Shown here: positions 23,928 to 33,423 of the stretch, in pieces
Layout of the letters: each line of letters opens with the position of its first letter
How positions within the stretch are numbered: position 1 is the stretch's first letter
NCBI RefSeq assembly: GCF_004769235.1
Contig: NZ_RQFG01000019.1
Coordinates: 744,001 to 808,000, forward strand
DNA: 64,000 bases
Direction: 5' to 3'
Source: Leptospira kanakyensis
GTDB lineage: Bacteria; Spirochaetota; Leptospiria; Leptospirales; Leptospiraceae
Made by a program: the position numbers and the translations under genes
The notes under the pieces: model-generated
Seen by the model: the letters and a program-made list of their open reading frames with translations, nothing else
What the model was told of the DNA's origin: nothing
Databases searched by the model: none

Positions 23928-25028
23928 TTGCGGGTGACTTTGCGGTTCTTCAATTATCCCATTCCCGTTCTATTGGTTACCGTCGTTTTTTTCGCCGTAC
24001 CATTTCTCAATTTCTTTGCCATTGCGGCACTTTACGATTTGGATCTAGAACATTTTAGTATGATTCTCTCTCGGGTCCAACCTTGGCAGTATGTATTTTC
24101 TGCTCTCAGTGCCATCATCGCTTATGGCCTTATCGCAAAAAAGAAATTTGGATACTACCTCTTCCTTTGTTTCAGCTTTCTTTCTCTTACTTACAATGCT
24201 TGGATGGTATTGTCAGTCACTCTCGGTAAGAAGTTTTTCCTAGCAGGCATTCGTATTCATACCTCCGATGTGATCTGGAATATGGTCACGACAACAGTCT
24301 TACTTGGGATTGTTTTTTATTTCTTACGGAGAGAAATTGCAGCGCCTTACTTAAGTGGAAAACGTCGCGGATGGAGAACCAAATACCGAGAAACCCATCC
24401 CATCCCTTTCCATTGGGCCAATTTTGATGGCGAACGTGAAGGTGACGGACAAACCATCAATATTTCCCGAAATGGAATCCTCATCCCTATCCCAGCGCAT
24501 CATTTCTTAAAAGTAGGAGACCCGATCAACCTTCTCTTAAAATTAGAAAGAGAAAACAGAGAACCTGTATCCATCTCCGTACAGGCAAAGATCGTACGCA
24601 TTGATAAAGAAGACGATGGATCTGAAATCGCCGGTGTCCAACTTCTCTTTCAAATCAACCAAAAAGAAGAAAAACAAATCTACGAAGCATTCCTTGCTCG
24701 CGTTTTTGCTCCAAGATACCCAGTTTCCAACCCGGTCAATTTTTCAGGAAAAAACAATCAAATTTGCCAGGGAACCTTACTCAATGTTTCCATGGAAGGA
24801 TTGTACATAGAAACAAGTTCCGTTTTAGAACAAGATCAAATCTGTAATGTCAAAATCCAAACGAGATCAGGGGAAATTTCTGTAGGTGGAGTCGTACGCT
24901 GGTCCAACCCTCAAGGTAAATATGGAAAACCAAGTGGGTTTGGAATTCAGATTGATGCAATAGAAAATAAAAACCTATTTCGGATTTGGATCTGGAAACA
25001 ACGTTTTAAATTATTCCACGGTCGGTAG
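23928..25028 (+). CDS. Membrane protein with two PilZ-like domains
   Basis: 366 residues. Four membrane segments fill about residues 10-140, followed by two PilZ-like beta-barrels. The first (about 145-255) carries RRGWRTKYRETHPI and the NISRNGILIPI strand. The second (about 258-360) has RYPVSNPVNFSG and LLNVSMEGLYIETSS with GVVRWSNPQGKYGKPSGFGIQI. The RxxxR and D/NxSxxG c-di-GMP motifs are relaxed in both. It is thus a candidate c-di-GMP effector at the membrane. The start is TTG 23928 or GTG 23934; neither has a clear ribosome binding site. Its 3' end overlaps convergent ispD by 18 bp. Confidence 0.82.
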   Translation: MRVTLRFFNYPIPVLLVTVVFFAVPFLNFFAIAALYDLDLEHFSMILSRVQPWQYVFSALSAIIAYGLIAKKKFGYYLFLCFSFLSLTYNAWMVLSVTLGKKFFLAGIRIHTSDVIWNMVTTTVLLGIVFYFLRREIAAPYLSGKRRGWRTKYRETHPIPFHWANFDGEREGDGQTINISRNGILIPIPAHHFLKVGDPINLLLKLERENREPVSISVQAKIVRIDKEDDGSEIAGVQLLFQINQKEEKQIYEAFLARVFAPRYPVSNPVNFSGKNNQICQGTLLNVSMEGLYIETSSVLEQDQICNVKIQTRSGEISVGGVVRWSNPQGKYGKPSGFGIQIDAIENKNLFRIWIWKQRFKLFHGR

Positions 25029-25715
25029 TTCTTCCCAAAAGAGTGAGTCTGCAAGTTCTGCATCTCCAGGACTTGTGACTTTGATATTGTGGTAATCTGT
25101 TTCGACAATCCCTACCCTTCGTTTTCCCATCCAAGTGCAAAGGTCTGTAGGATGTTTATTGATATCTGCATCAAGTCCTTCTGCCATCAGTTCTTGGATC
25201 ATAAACCCGGCGATGGACTGAGGAGTTTTTACAGCATAAACTTCATCTCGTTTCAAAGGTTCTTCTGTATAATTTGTATGGATCCGCACTCTTACCAAAC
25301 TCTCAGTGGCTTTGGCAATGATACTGGCCCCTCCAAAAATTTTTGTTTGTTCTACCAATTGATAGAGTTCTTTTTGTTTGAAGTTGGGTCTTGCCACATC
25401 ATGGATAAAAAAAATATCCTTTGTATCATAGGGAATGGACTGAATTCCACATAACGTAGACAGATGGCGAGACTCACCACCCGGCACAATCCGATCATTC
25501 CATTCCAATAAATCACTTAATTCTTTTTCCGTTTCCAAAATCCAATCGGGATGGGAAACAATGGTGATGGATTTAAGGAGTCCAAAACTTCGGAAACGTT
25601 TGACCGAATGCCGAAGAAGGGACTCCCCTCTCACTTTTAAAAACTGTTTGGGAACTTCCGTTCCCATCCGAGTTCCAGTCCCACCAGCCAGTAGGACAGC
25701 GTACAAATTGTTCAT
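25011..25715 (-). CDS. ispD: 2-C-methyl-D-erythritol 4-phosphate cytidylyltransferase
   Basis: 234 residues. The enzyme couples MEP to CTP in the non-mevalonate isoprenoid pathway. The nucleotide-binding LLAGGTGTRMGTEVPKQFL, HDVARP, and the late VKTPQ and TDLCTWM...VGIVE...NIKVTSPGD motifs match IspD. It overlaps the stop of lysA by 4 bp, so its translation is coupled to lysA. This pairing is unusual by pathway and simply reflects tight packing. Confidence 0.92.
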   Translation of the reverse strand: MNNLYAVLLAGGTGTRMGTEVPKQFLKVRGESLLRHSVKRFRSFGLLKSITIVSHPDWILETEKELSDLLEWNDRIVPGGESRHLSTLCGIQSIPYDTKDIFFIHDVARPNFKQKELYQLVEQTKIFGGASIIAKATESLVRVRIHTNYTEEPLKRDEVYAVKTPQSIAGFMIQELMAEGLDADINKHPTDLCTWMGKRRVGIVETDYHNIKVTSPGDAELADSLFWEELPTVE

Positions 25716-27013
25716 TCGACAACGAGGATTTCGTTTCTAAAGATTTCCAAAACTGGTTCTTTTTTACGAATCAGTTTTCCTTCACCGTTTGTGCGAAGTA
25801 ATACTTCTGCAGTTTCTGGAAAACTATTGTAGTTCTTTGTGGACATACCGGCACAATAAGCGCCAACTGCTTCCATCACTACATAATCCCCAATCTCAGC
25901 TTCTCCCATAAGTCTTGTGATGGGTTCCCCACCTTCTTTTTGGGTGAATACATCGCCAGATTCACAACAATGACCGACAACTACGTATTCTTGATTTGAT
26001 TTTGGAACACCACCGTCTTTTTTAACTGTCACAAGAGGGTGTTTTGCCCCATATAACGAAGGTCTGGTGTTGGAATCCATTCCCGCATCGAGTTTCATAA
26101 AACGAAAACCCTTAGGGCCTGTATCAATCAAATCATCCACCGTTGTAAGAAGTGCACCACAAAGTGCCACAAGGTAAGTTCCTGGTTCAATTTCTAAAAT
26201 TAATTTTCTGCCATGTTTTGCGGCAAATTCTTCAAATTGTGGTTTCACAGGGGCACCAATCTTTTGTAAGTCGGTGGATTTTTCATCTTCCATTCGGCCT
26301 ACTTTGTATCCGCCGCCAAGACTCACTACGGTTACCGTAGGAAAAGCTTCTGCATATTCTAAAGTATATTTGGCCACTGCCTTCCAAACTTCGGGATCAC
26401 TCCCCGAACCAATATGAGTGTGGACTTTTTCCACAACGATATTGTATTTTTCTACAATGGCTTTGACTTCGGGTAATTTTTCATGCCAAATTCCAAAGGA
26501 AGAAGTCACTCCCCCTACATCGGTTTTTTTGGTATGTCCCGACCCAAGACCAGGATTGAAACGAATGGATACTGATTTTCCAGGAAATGTCTTTCCAAAA
26601 GCCTCTAGTTGGCGGAGAGAACAAGCGTTGAACTTCACCCCTTTCCCAATGAGTTCTTCAAAGGCCTTAGGAAATTCTTGGGAAGTTAACATGATGGATT
26701 CTGGTTTGAATCCAAAGTGGAGGGCTCGCACCACTTCATGTTCCGAAGAAGCATCAATGAGGATGCCTTTCTTTTTCATAATTTGAAGGATATTGGAATT
26801 GGGATTTGCCTTCATGGCGTAACGGACTTGTAATCCGAAAGCATTAGGAAATGCCAAGGTATCGTCACATTTTTGCTCAATTTCTTTCTCGGAATAGACA
26901 AAGAGGGGTGTGCCGAATTCTTTTGCTAAAGACCTTACTTGGTCTTCTTTCAAAAACTTTAGTTTTTCGATTGATGTCATAGGATTTAAGATAAACCTTT
27001 CAATAGGTTCCAT
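25712..27013 (-). CDS. lysA: Diaminopimelate decarboxylase
   Basis: 433 residues. This fold-type III PLP enzyme makes lysine from meso-diaminopimelate. PLP-lysine is in RYAMKANPN, and HTHIGSGS, SLGGGYKV, EIEPGTYLV and the decarboxylase signature GHCCESGDVF follow in order. EAVGAYCAGM near the end is typical. The start may be ATG 27013 or the in-frame ATG 26980; neither has a strong Shine-Dalgarno sequence. The divergent phospholipase gene begins only 24 bp away, so promoters must lie inside the coding regions. Confidence 0.9.
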   Translation of the reverse strand: MEPIERFILNPMTSIEKLKFLKEDQVRSLAKEFGTPLFVYSEKEIEQKCDDTLAFPNAFGLQVRYAMKANPNSNILQIMKKKGILIDASSEHEVVRALHFGFKPESIMLTSQEFPKAFEELIGKGVKFNACSLRQLEAFGKTFPGKSVSIRFNPGLGSGHTKKTDVGGVTSSFGIWHEKLPEVKAIVEKYNIVVEKVHTHIGSGSDPEVWKAVAKYTLEYAEAFPTVTVVSLGGGYKVGRMEDEKSTDLQKIGAPVKPQFEEFAAKHGRKLILEIEPGTYLVALCGALLTTVDDLIDTGPKGFRFMKLDAGMDSNTRPSLYGAKHPLVTVKKDGGVPKSNQEYVVVGHCCESGDVFTQKEGGEPITRLMGEAEIGDYVVMEAVGAYCAGMSTKNYNSFPETAEVLLRTNGEGKLIRKKEPVLEIFRNEILVVE

Positions 27014-27037
27014 TCCATAAAGTCAAAAAAGTAGAAA

Positions 27038-28108
27038 ATGGCAGGAAAGATTACACATATTGAAGCACTCTCCCAAGTGAAAAAACATTTGGAACATGGA
27101 AATGCGACCCAACGCAAGATGGCCGCATTACTCTCACGTCCCGATGTTGCCTCTTACGCCAACCTTGGTGCGGTAGCTCCCGATATTTTTTACTTCTATC
27201 ACGTGTTACAACCCAAACGAACGAAGAAGGCTGCTTTCTTCGGTGACCTTGCCCACCACGACCGAGTGGCCGAACTGGTTTTAAGTTTTCTCGACCAAGT
27301 CCATGATACAGAAATGGGACTCTACCGTGATCGTTTTCTTGCCTTTACTTTAGGATATATTTGTCACTGCGTGGTGGACATCCAAACCCATCCTTATATT
27401 TTTTATATCTCAGGGGATTACTATAACAACGATAAGAAGATTTCTTACCAAGCACAAGTCAACCACATGAAGGTAGAGTTTGGACTGGATACCCTTCTCA
27501 TCAACCACCGCTGGGGAATGAGTGCTAGAGAATACGATTTCCCGCAATACATCGACATCCGCCATAGAACGGTTGGAATTAAAAACAAAATGGATCCAGT
27601 GCTTTGGAATTTTTGGTTACAATCCATTAAAGAAACGTATCCTAGGGAGTTTGCTACCTCCTACTTGGGTTCTGAAAAAAAAATCATCCCTGGTGATATC
27701 TTAAACGAATCCTATTTAGGATTTTATAGGTTTACCTCTACTTTGGATTCAAGAAGTACCTTTATGCGGGGACTTGTGAGTGTAGTGGATACACTGACCT
27801 TTCACAAATACAATGCCAGTGTTCTGATGCTTCCTACACTCGAGAATATCAATCCCAAGATTATGAATGATGAAAAACGGGAATGGTTTTATCCGGCTGA
27901 CCCAAAACGTAAGTTCAACGACTCTTTTATCGAACTTTTGAATCAAGCAAGCCAAGCCTGCAAAGAAATTTTAACGAGAGCTTACGAATATAGTTTTTCT
28001 CCGGAAAGCAGATCGAAAATTCTGGAATCTCTCGGTGGTTATAATTTAGATACCGGTCTCCGTTACCACGGAATTGACCATATGAAGGAATTTTCTCCAC
28101 TCGTTTGA
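27038..28108 (+). CDS. Zinc-dependent phospholipase C-like protein
   Basis: 356 residues of the Zn_dep_PLPC family. Conserved histidines and aspartates of this fold occur in KITHIEAL, NLGAVAPDIFYFY, FFGDLAHHDR and the TLGYICHCVVDIQTHPYIFY stretch. There is no clear signal peptide, unlike secreted clostridial enzymes, so the substrate and location are open. It begins the rightward envelope block and precedes the penicillin-binding protein gene by 26 bp, consistent with one operon. Confidence 0.85.
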   Translation: MAGKITHIEALSQVKKHLEHGNATQRKMAALLSRPDVASYANLGAVAPDIFYFYHVLQPKRTKKAAFFGDLAHHDRVAELVLSFLDQVHDTEMGLYRDRFLAFTLGYICHCVVDIQTHPYIFYISGDYYNNDKKISYQAQVNHMKVEFGLDTLLINHRWGMSAREYDFPQYIDIRHRTVGIKNKMDPVLWNFWLQSIKETYPREFATSYLGSEKKIIPGDILNESYLGFYRFTSTLDSRSTFMRGLVSVVDTLTFHKYNASVLMLPTLENINPKIMNDEKREWFYPADPKRKFNDSFIELLNQASQACKEILTRAYEYSFSPESRSKILESLGGYNLDTGLRYHGIDHMKEFSPLV

Positions 28109-28134
28109 TCTGGATTTAAAGTTAAGGGAAATTT

Positions 28135-30684
28135 ATGAAACAAGAACCCGTAGGGCTCTTTGAAAAGTATTTTATCATTTGGTTTCGAATTGTTACAGAA
28201 AACATTTGGACTGGAGACAAAAAATTTAGAAACACTGCCATTGCTATTTTTGCTTTTGGGGTGTTGAACGTTTTTTTACTCACAGGATCTGTAAAAGATT
28301 TTTTTAAACTAAAAGAAGCGGCAGTTTACGATATCCCTTCCACCTTGTACGGATTAACTGACAAAGGGGAATACGAACCCATTGCCGAATATTATAAATT
28401 CTCAAGAATCCCTGTTCGTTTAGAACAATTAAAGCCGGAAGAGAACGCACTTTCGACGGACAATCGGCACAAGGTCATCCAATGTTTTTTATCTACAGAG
28501 GATAACTCTTTTTATTCACACAATGGAATCGATTTAAAAGGAATTGCTCGTGCCTTTGTGGTGAACATCATGGCAGGTCGTGTGAAAGAAGGTGCCTCTA
28601 CCATCACCCAACAGGTGGCACGACTTAAGTTTTTATCGATAGAACGTTCTATCGCAAGAAAAGCACGCGAAGCCTGGCTTGCGATTTTACTCGAACTGGT
28701 GTACCCCAAAGATAAAATTTTAGAAGTGTACTTAAACGAAATTCCACTCGGGCATGGAACCATTGGAGTCGGTGCAGCCTCTCGGTTTTACTTTCGAAAG
28801 GAAGTCCAAGATGTGAGTTGGGGCGAAGCAGCCATCCTTGCCAGTCTTACCACAAGGCCCACTCAGTTTAGTCCCATCGTCAATCCTGTATCCAGTTTAA
28901 ACAAAGTACGAGTCGTATTTCGTAAGTTAGTTGAGAATGGAAGGATGTCTGTGGCCGATGCAGAAAAAGAATATGCGGCTCTCGAAGAATATTATACTAA
29001 CTTAAACCGTTCACCGAATGATTCTGCTTTTTCTGATAGATTAAACCGTTTCCCTTACGTAACCGAATACATCAGAAAGAATTTAATCCGATCCATTGGT
29101 TCGGGCCGCCTTTACAATGGGGGACTTAAAATTTATTCCACCATCCAAATCCGCCACCAAGAAGAAGCAGAAAAAGCCCTCCTTCCTGCCCTCCAAAGAC
29201 AAACCATAGAATCCAACCAAAGGGCCTTTCGTAACATTGATGCCTTTGATGATTTGTATGGAAGTGGGTATTCTTTAATTGCCGATTTGTATGACCTACC
29301 TGATTTTAAATTTCATATTTCTCGAACAGAACGTACGTTTTCTTCTGCTTACCAAGAAGACATACGCGATGAATTCTCAGCTTTGAATTTATTAACGGGT
29401 GATGATTTTCTGGGTGATTTGATCGATAAAAACTACACCTCACAAACCACAAAAGACCATCTCCTTCCTGTAGAAGGATCACTCATCGCCATTCGACCAG
29501 ACACGGGATACATCACAGCCCTTGTGGGTGGTTCAGGATTTCGTTCAGACAACCAACAAATTCGTCCCTTCCAAGCCTTCCGCCAACCAGGTTCTGCATT
29601 CAAACCAATCCTCTATGCGGCGGCGATGGACTACTCTGGCAAAAATCCAGACCCCGAAAAAAATGTAACACCTGCTACACTGTTTGCAGACTCTCCTCTT
29701 CAATATTTGATGGAAGATGGAGATGAATGGGCTCCTGAAAACTATAGTAGCGAATATTCAGGTTTTATTTTGTTAAGAAAGGCTTTGGAACAATCCAAAA
29801 ACTCTGTGGCCGTTCGAGTCTTAGAACAAGTAGGACTCTCCCACCTAATGGATAGTTTACGAGGACTTTTACAACTGGGTGGCCGAGACATTCCTTATAA
29901 CTTCAGTGTGTCACTCGGATCCTTTGAACTCACACCTTATGAACTCACTAGAGCCTATGCAGCCCTTGCTTCCGGTGGGAAAACGGTAAATCCTATCTCC
30001 GTTTTGTATGTGGAAGACAATGCAGGAAAAGTCATCAAAGACTTTCGCAAAGATTATGAAGACATAGAACGCAAACAGATCATTTCCAAAGAAGCGGCCT
30101 TTCTTATCACTTCGATGATGCGAGATGTGGTCGAAGATGGAACAGGCCGTGGGGTTTTGTCTTATGGACTAAACCGCAAAGCGTATGGAAAAACGGGAAC
30201 CACAAACAATTTCCGAGACGCTTGGTTTGTGGGTTACACACCTGAACTTGTGACTTCGGTTTGGTTTGGGTATGATGTTGGAACCATTTCACTCGGACGA
30301 GGGATGACCGGTGGGAAACTAGCCGCTCCTGTTTGGGGCCGGTTTATGGCAAGGGCTCTAGACCGGGAACCAACAATCGATTTTCCTTGGCTCAGCGATG
30401 TGAAAGTCGTAAAAAAGACGGTTTGCCGGATGTCCGGAAAGTTGCCTGGATCGCAGTGCCATGACCTATTTGAAGAGTATTTTATCCCACAAACGGCTCC
30501 CAAGGATGTTTGTAACGACCATGGATCTTCATGGAACGTAGTGGAAACAAAACCAAGTGTTCATCCGACGACAGTCGTGCATACGGAAAAGAAAAAACCT
30601 GAAAAAGTAGAAAAACCACCCCTTACGACCAAACCGAAACGAAAAAAATCGGTCTTTAGCGGGGATGAGGAAATAGACTACTAA
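28135..30684 (+). CDS. Class A penicillin-binding protein (transglycosylase/transpeptidase)
   Basis: 849 residues. One N-terminal membrane helix (about 35-52) is followed by a GT51 glycosyltransferase domain (about 85-270), with catalytic Glu in STEDNSFYSHNG and GASTITQQVARLKF. A transpeptidase domain (about 400-760) has Ser487 in GSAFKP (SxxK), SKN (SxN) and GKTGTTNNFRDAW. The tail is Lys/Pro-rich. It polymerises and crosslinks peptidoglycan at the inner membrane. It lies directly upstream of a bactofilin and an M23 peptidase, so it probably works with them in shape control. Confidence 0.95.
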   Translation: MKQEPVGLFEKYFIIWFRIVTENIWTGDKKFRNTAIAIFAFGVLNVFLLTGSVKDFFKLKEAAVYDIPSTLYGLTDKGEYEPIAEYYKFSRIPVRLEQLKPEENALSTDNRHKVIQCFLSTEDNSFYSHNGIDLKGIARAFVVNIMAGRVKEGASTITQQVARLKFLSIERSIARKAREAWLAILLELVYPKDKILEVYLNEIPLGHGTIGVGAASRFYFRKEVQDVSWGEAAILASLTTRPTQFSPIVNPVSSLNKVRVVFRKLVENGRMSVADAEKEYAALEEYYTNLNRSPNDSAFSDRLNRFPYVTEYIRKNLIRSIGSGRLYNGGLKIYSTIQIRHQEEAEKALLPALQRQTIESNQRAFRNIDAFDDLYGSGYSLIADLYDLPDFKFHISRTERTFSSAYQEDIRDEFSALNLLTGDDFLGDLIDKNYTSQTTKDHLLPVEGSLIAIRPDTGYITALVGGSGFRSDNQQIRPFQAFRQPGSAFKPILYAAAMDYSGKNPDPEKNVTPATLFADSPLQYLMEDGDEWAPENYSSEYSGFILLRKALEQSKNSVAVRVLEQVGLSHLMDSLRGLLQLGGRDIPYNFSVSLGSFELTPYELTRAYAALASGGKTVNPISVLYVEDNAGKVIKDFRKDYEDIERKQIISKEAAFLITSMMRDVVEDGTGRGVLSYGLNRKAYGKTGTTNNFRDAWFVGYTPELVTSVWFGYDVGTISLGRGMTGGKLAAPVWGRFMARALDREPTIDFPWLSDVKVVKKTVCRMSGKLPGSQCHDLFEEYFIPQTAPKDVCNDHGSSWNVVETKPSVHPTTVVHTEKKKPEKVEKPPLTTKPKRKKSVFSGDEEIDY

Positions 30685-30743
30685 AAAGGCTTGTCAAGAA
30701 GACCGAAAATTTTGAATCTCACAGAAGGGGAAAAGGAGCAGGA

Positions 30744-31148
30744 ATGGCAATAGGTAAGGATTCCATCAATAGCGTTATCGGACCAGGGTCGATATTTGAA
30801 GGTAAGTTTTATATCGCAGGTTCACTTAGAATCGATGGAAAATTCGAAGGTGATATCAAAACAGAAGACGCACTTGTGATCGGGGAAACCGGTAAAGTAA
30901 AAACTAACATCAGCGCAAGAGAAGTCATTGTATCTGGAACCCTCATCGGAAACATCAAAGCCGAAAACGAAGTAAAACTCGAAGGTACAGGACGTATGTT
31001 AGGTGATATTACAGCTCCTTACTTAGAACTTCAAAAAGGTGTTGTAGCAAAAGGAAATATCACAATCACAGGCGGTCAGAAAAAAGACGTTCGTAAGATT
31101 GTTGAAGAATCCTTTGGCGGTATCAAATCCTTAGACACTAAGGATTAA
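30744..31148 (+). CDS. Bactofilin
   Basis: 134 residues. The central DUF583 beta-helix (about 15-115) shows the regular repeat of turns GSLRIDGKFEGDIKTED, LVIGETGKVKTNISAREV, VSGTLIGNIKAENEV. N- and C-terminal tails are short and charged. Bactofilins polymerise without nucleotide into filaments that scaffold wall enzymes. AGGAGCAGGA precedes the ATG. The gene directly upstream of an M23 peptidase is the classic bactofilin arrangement. In Leptospira biflexa bactofilins influence helical pitch (established for LbbD); which paralogue this is cannot be told. Confidence 0.93.
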   Translation: MAIGKDSINSVIGPGSIFEGKFYIAGSLRIDGKFEGDIKTEDALVIGETGKVKTNISAREVIVSGTLIGNIKAENEVKLEGTGRMLGDITAPYLELQKGVVAKGNITITGGQKKDVRKIVEESFGGIKSLDTKD

Positions 31149-31164
31149 CGAATCCCTTTAACAC

Positions 31165-32289
31165 ATGCTACTTCGATCTCCTGAAAAGTCTACGATCGGT
31201 AAGCATGTGTTACGCTGGGGAAACGTAAATGTAATCCAAGTTTCTCCCGGTAAGTATTTTTATAATCTCCAATCACAATCAAGTGTCTTACACGGCACAA
31301 TTGATCTCAACCGCAAGCGGTATCGTATCCTCCCATTACTCGCCTCTTCTTTTATCTTGGCTTTCTTTTTATCCATCCTCGTAGACAAACAAACTTACGA
31401 AGAAAGTTTGATGGAAAAAGAATTCCTCAGTATGTCGACGGAAGTGGAAGAGAACGACATCAAAGACAAAGAAGCAAAACTTGCGGATGCCAAATACCTC
31501 CAAGAAACAGAAGATAAAAAAATGGCCATCCTTCGATCTGCTGATTTGGATGCGCTAGCTGAAAACAAAAACAAAAAATTAAAAGTCACACAATACAAAG
31601 TCAAAAAGAACGAAACACTTTCTGATATCGCACGTAGGTTCAAACTGTCCGCGGAATCCATCGCAGGGAGTTCTGGAATTAGCCCCGAAGTTTCCATTCT
31701 TCCCGGACAAATTTTAAACATTCCCAACAAACAAGGTTTAGTGTATAAACTTAAAAAAGGCGATACACTTGCCAAAGTAGCCGATTACTACAAAGTAAAA
31801 ATTGACGATATTTATGCCGAAAATCAATTAGAAGATTACGATTTATTCAAATCAGGCCAAAAGGTTTTCCTACCAGGAGCTATCATTCCAGAAACAGGAC
31901 CCGTTTGGAGAATTCCTGTTGTTTCCAAAGTCATCACTTCTGGTTGGGGAACAAGATCTTACCCTCAATATAAATTCCATATGGCACTCGACTTACGTGC
32001 CAATTATGAATCCGTGTATGCAGCAAGAAAAGGAAAGGTAACCTACTCTGGATGGATGGGTGGTTATGGAAATGCGATCATCCTCACGCATGATGATAGT
32101 TACCAAACTTTATATGCTCACAATTCTAAACTTTTTGTGAAAGAAGGTGACTATGTCAGCGCAGGTAAAGTCATCTCGCGCTCTGGTTGCACCGGATATT
32201 GTTTTGGCCCCCACCTCCACTTTGAAGTCATCAAAGATGGAAAAAACGTAAACCCTACAAAAATCATCAAAGGATTTTCTTACAAATAA
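31165..32289 (+). CDS. LysM and M23 metallopeptidase (LytM-type)
   Basis: 374 residues. One membrane helix (about 53-70) and a coiled region precede two LysM domains: YKVKKNETLSDIARRFKLS (about 140-190) and YKLKKGDTLAKVADYYKVK (about 193-237). A C-terminal M23 peptidase domain (about 265-360) has zinc ligands in FHMALDLRA (HxxxD) and GPHLHFEV (HxH), so it should be an active endopeptidase that cuts peptidoglycan crosslinks. It follows the bactofilin by 16 bp. The pair resembles the helix-shape modules of other curved bacteria. Confidence 0.93.
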   Translation: MLLRSPEKSTIGKHVLRWGNVNVIQVSPGKYFYNLQSQSSVLHGTIDLNRKRYRILPLLASSFILAFFLSILVDKQTYEESLMEKEFLSMSTEVEENDIKDKEAKLADAKYLQETEDKKMAILRSADLDALAENKNKKLKVTQYKVKKNETLSDIARRFKLSAESIAGSSGISPEVSILPGQILNIPNKQGLVYKLKKGDTLAKVADYYKVKIDDIYAENQLEDYDLFKSGQKVFLPGAIIPETGPVWRIPVVSKVITSGWGTRSYPQYKFHMALDLRANYESVYAARKGKVTYSGWMGGYGNAIILTHDDSYQTLYAHNSKLFVKEGDYVSAGKVISRSGCTGYCFGPHLHFEVIKDGKNVNPTKIIKGFSYK

Positions 32290-32307
32290 ACTGGATCAAA
32301 CGAACCT

Positions 32308-33420
32308 ATGAATCAAAAGAAACAAAACCAAACACATTCAATTTACCTAATATTCCTTTTTTGTTTATTTGTTTTAACAAACTTTCTGATTTCCTGTGCC
32401 CCTAAAATTGGAGAACAAATCAACAAACGAATTGTAGACCCATTTGATGAAACAAAAATTTTAAATGTTCATTTTGTTACCACACGTCGGGAAATGACAG
32501 TCAAAGACAATTGTGATAACGCAAGTTTTGGATTCATCACTGACATCAACCCTCATTATGGAATTTGTTTGGTAAACATCCCTTCCCGCCATATCATCGG
32601 TGATATATCTTTGGACAATGCCCAAGACAAAAACCAATTCTTCCAATTCAAAGGACGTATCAACACCGACGACAGAGAATTTTTAACTAAAATTAAATCT
32701 TCGGCTTCCGATGAAGTATTGGTTTTTGTACATGGATTCAATGTCAACTTTGATGAAGCCGTGCTTCGTGCAGGACAAATCAAATATGATTTAAAATTTC
32801 CAGGGGAAGTGGTTGTTTACTCTTGGCCTGCGGGAGCTGATTCCGGGATTCTTGGACAGGTGATGGTGAAATCCACTTATGACTTAAACTTTACAGAAGC
32901 TAAAATCAACAGAGAACCTTTTGCCAAGTTCTTAACCGACATCACTGGTCTTGGAAAAAAAATCCATCTTGTGGTGCATAGTATGGGACACCAAGTGGTT
33001 TTACCTTCTGTGGCATCGATCGCCAAACAAGGCAAAGGTAAATTTCTATCGGAACTCATTTTGAATGCACCCGATTTTGACAAAAACGAATTTGAACTCA
33101 TCCTTTCTGACTTAACAAAATCTTCAGAAAGAATCACACTCTATTGTTCACCTGGGGACAATGCCCTCGTTGCTTCCCAAAAAGTAAATGGGGCTCCGCG
33201 GGCCGGAATGTGTTTTAAGTATTCCGGTGTGGATGTGATCAATGTCAACGAAGTGGATGATCCTGTTTTGGGTGTGGGTGGACTTGGACATGGGTATTAT
33301 TCTTCAAGGCCCATCCTTACAGACATCTATCAAGTGTTACTTGGCGTATCTGTTGAACGTAGACTTTTTATTAGAAAATCTGGCCCGAAAAACGGGGAAA
33401 ACTTTGTCCTTAGGAAATAG
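32308..33420 (+). CDS. DUF900 alpha/beta hydrolase lipoprotein
   Basis: 370 residues. A lipoprotein signal ends NFLISC (Cys near 30). The DUF900 alpha/beta hydrolase has FVHGFNVNFDEAVLRAGQI, the nucleophile elbow VHSMGHQV (Ser), an acid in LNAPDFDKNEFE or NEVDDP and a late His in GGLGHGYY. The family is thought to be esterase-like, but its substrate is unknown. It is the last gene of the wall block and stops three bases from the convergent transglutaminase-like gene. Confidence 0.87.
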   Translation: MNQKKQNQTHSIYLIFLFCLFVLTNFLISCAPKIGEQINKRIVDPFDETKILNVHFVTTRREMTVKDNCDNASFGFITDINPHYGICLVNIPSRHIIGDISLDNAQDKNQFFQFKGRINTDDREFLTKIKSSASDEVLVFVHGFNVNFDEAVLRAGQIKYDLKFPGEVVVYSWPAGADSGILGQVMVKSTYDLNFTEAKINREPFAKFLTDITGLGKKIHLVVHSMGHQVVLPSVASIAKQGKGKFLSELILNAPDFDKNEFELILSDLTKSSERITLYCSPGDNALVASQKVNGAPRAGMCFKYSGVDVINVNEVDDPVLGVGGLGHGYYSSRPILTDIYQVLLGVSVERRLFIRKSGPKNGENFVLRK

Positions 33421-33423
33421 GCA

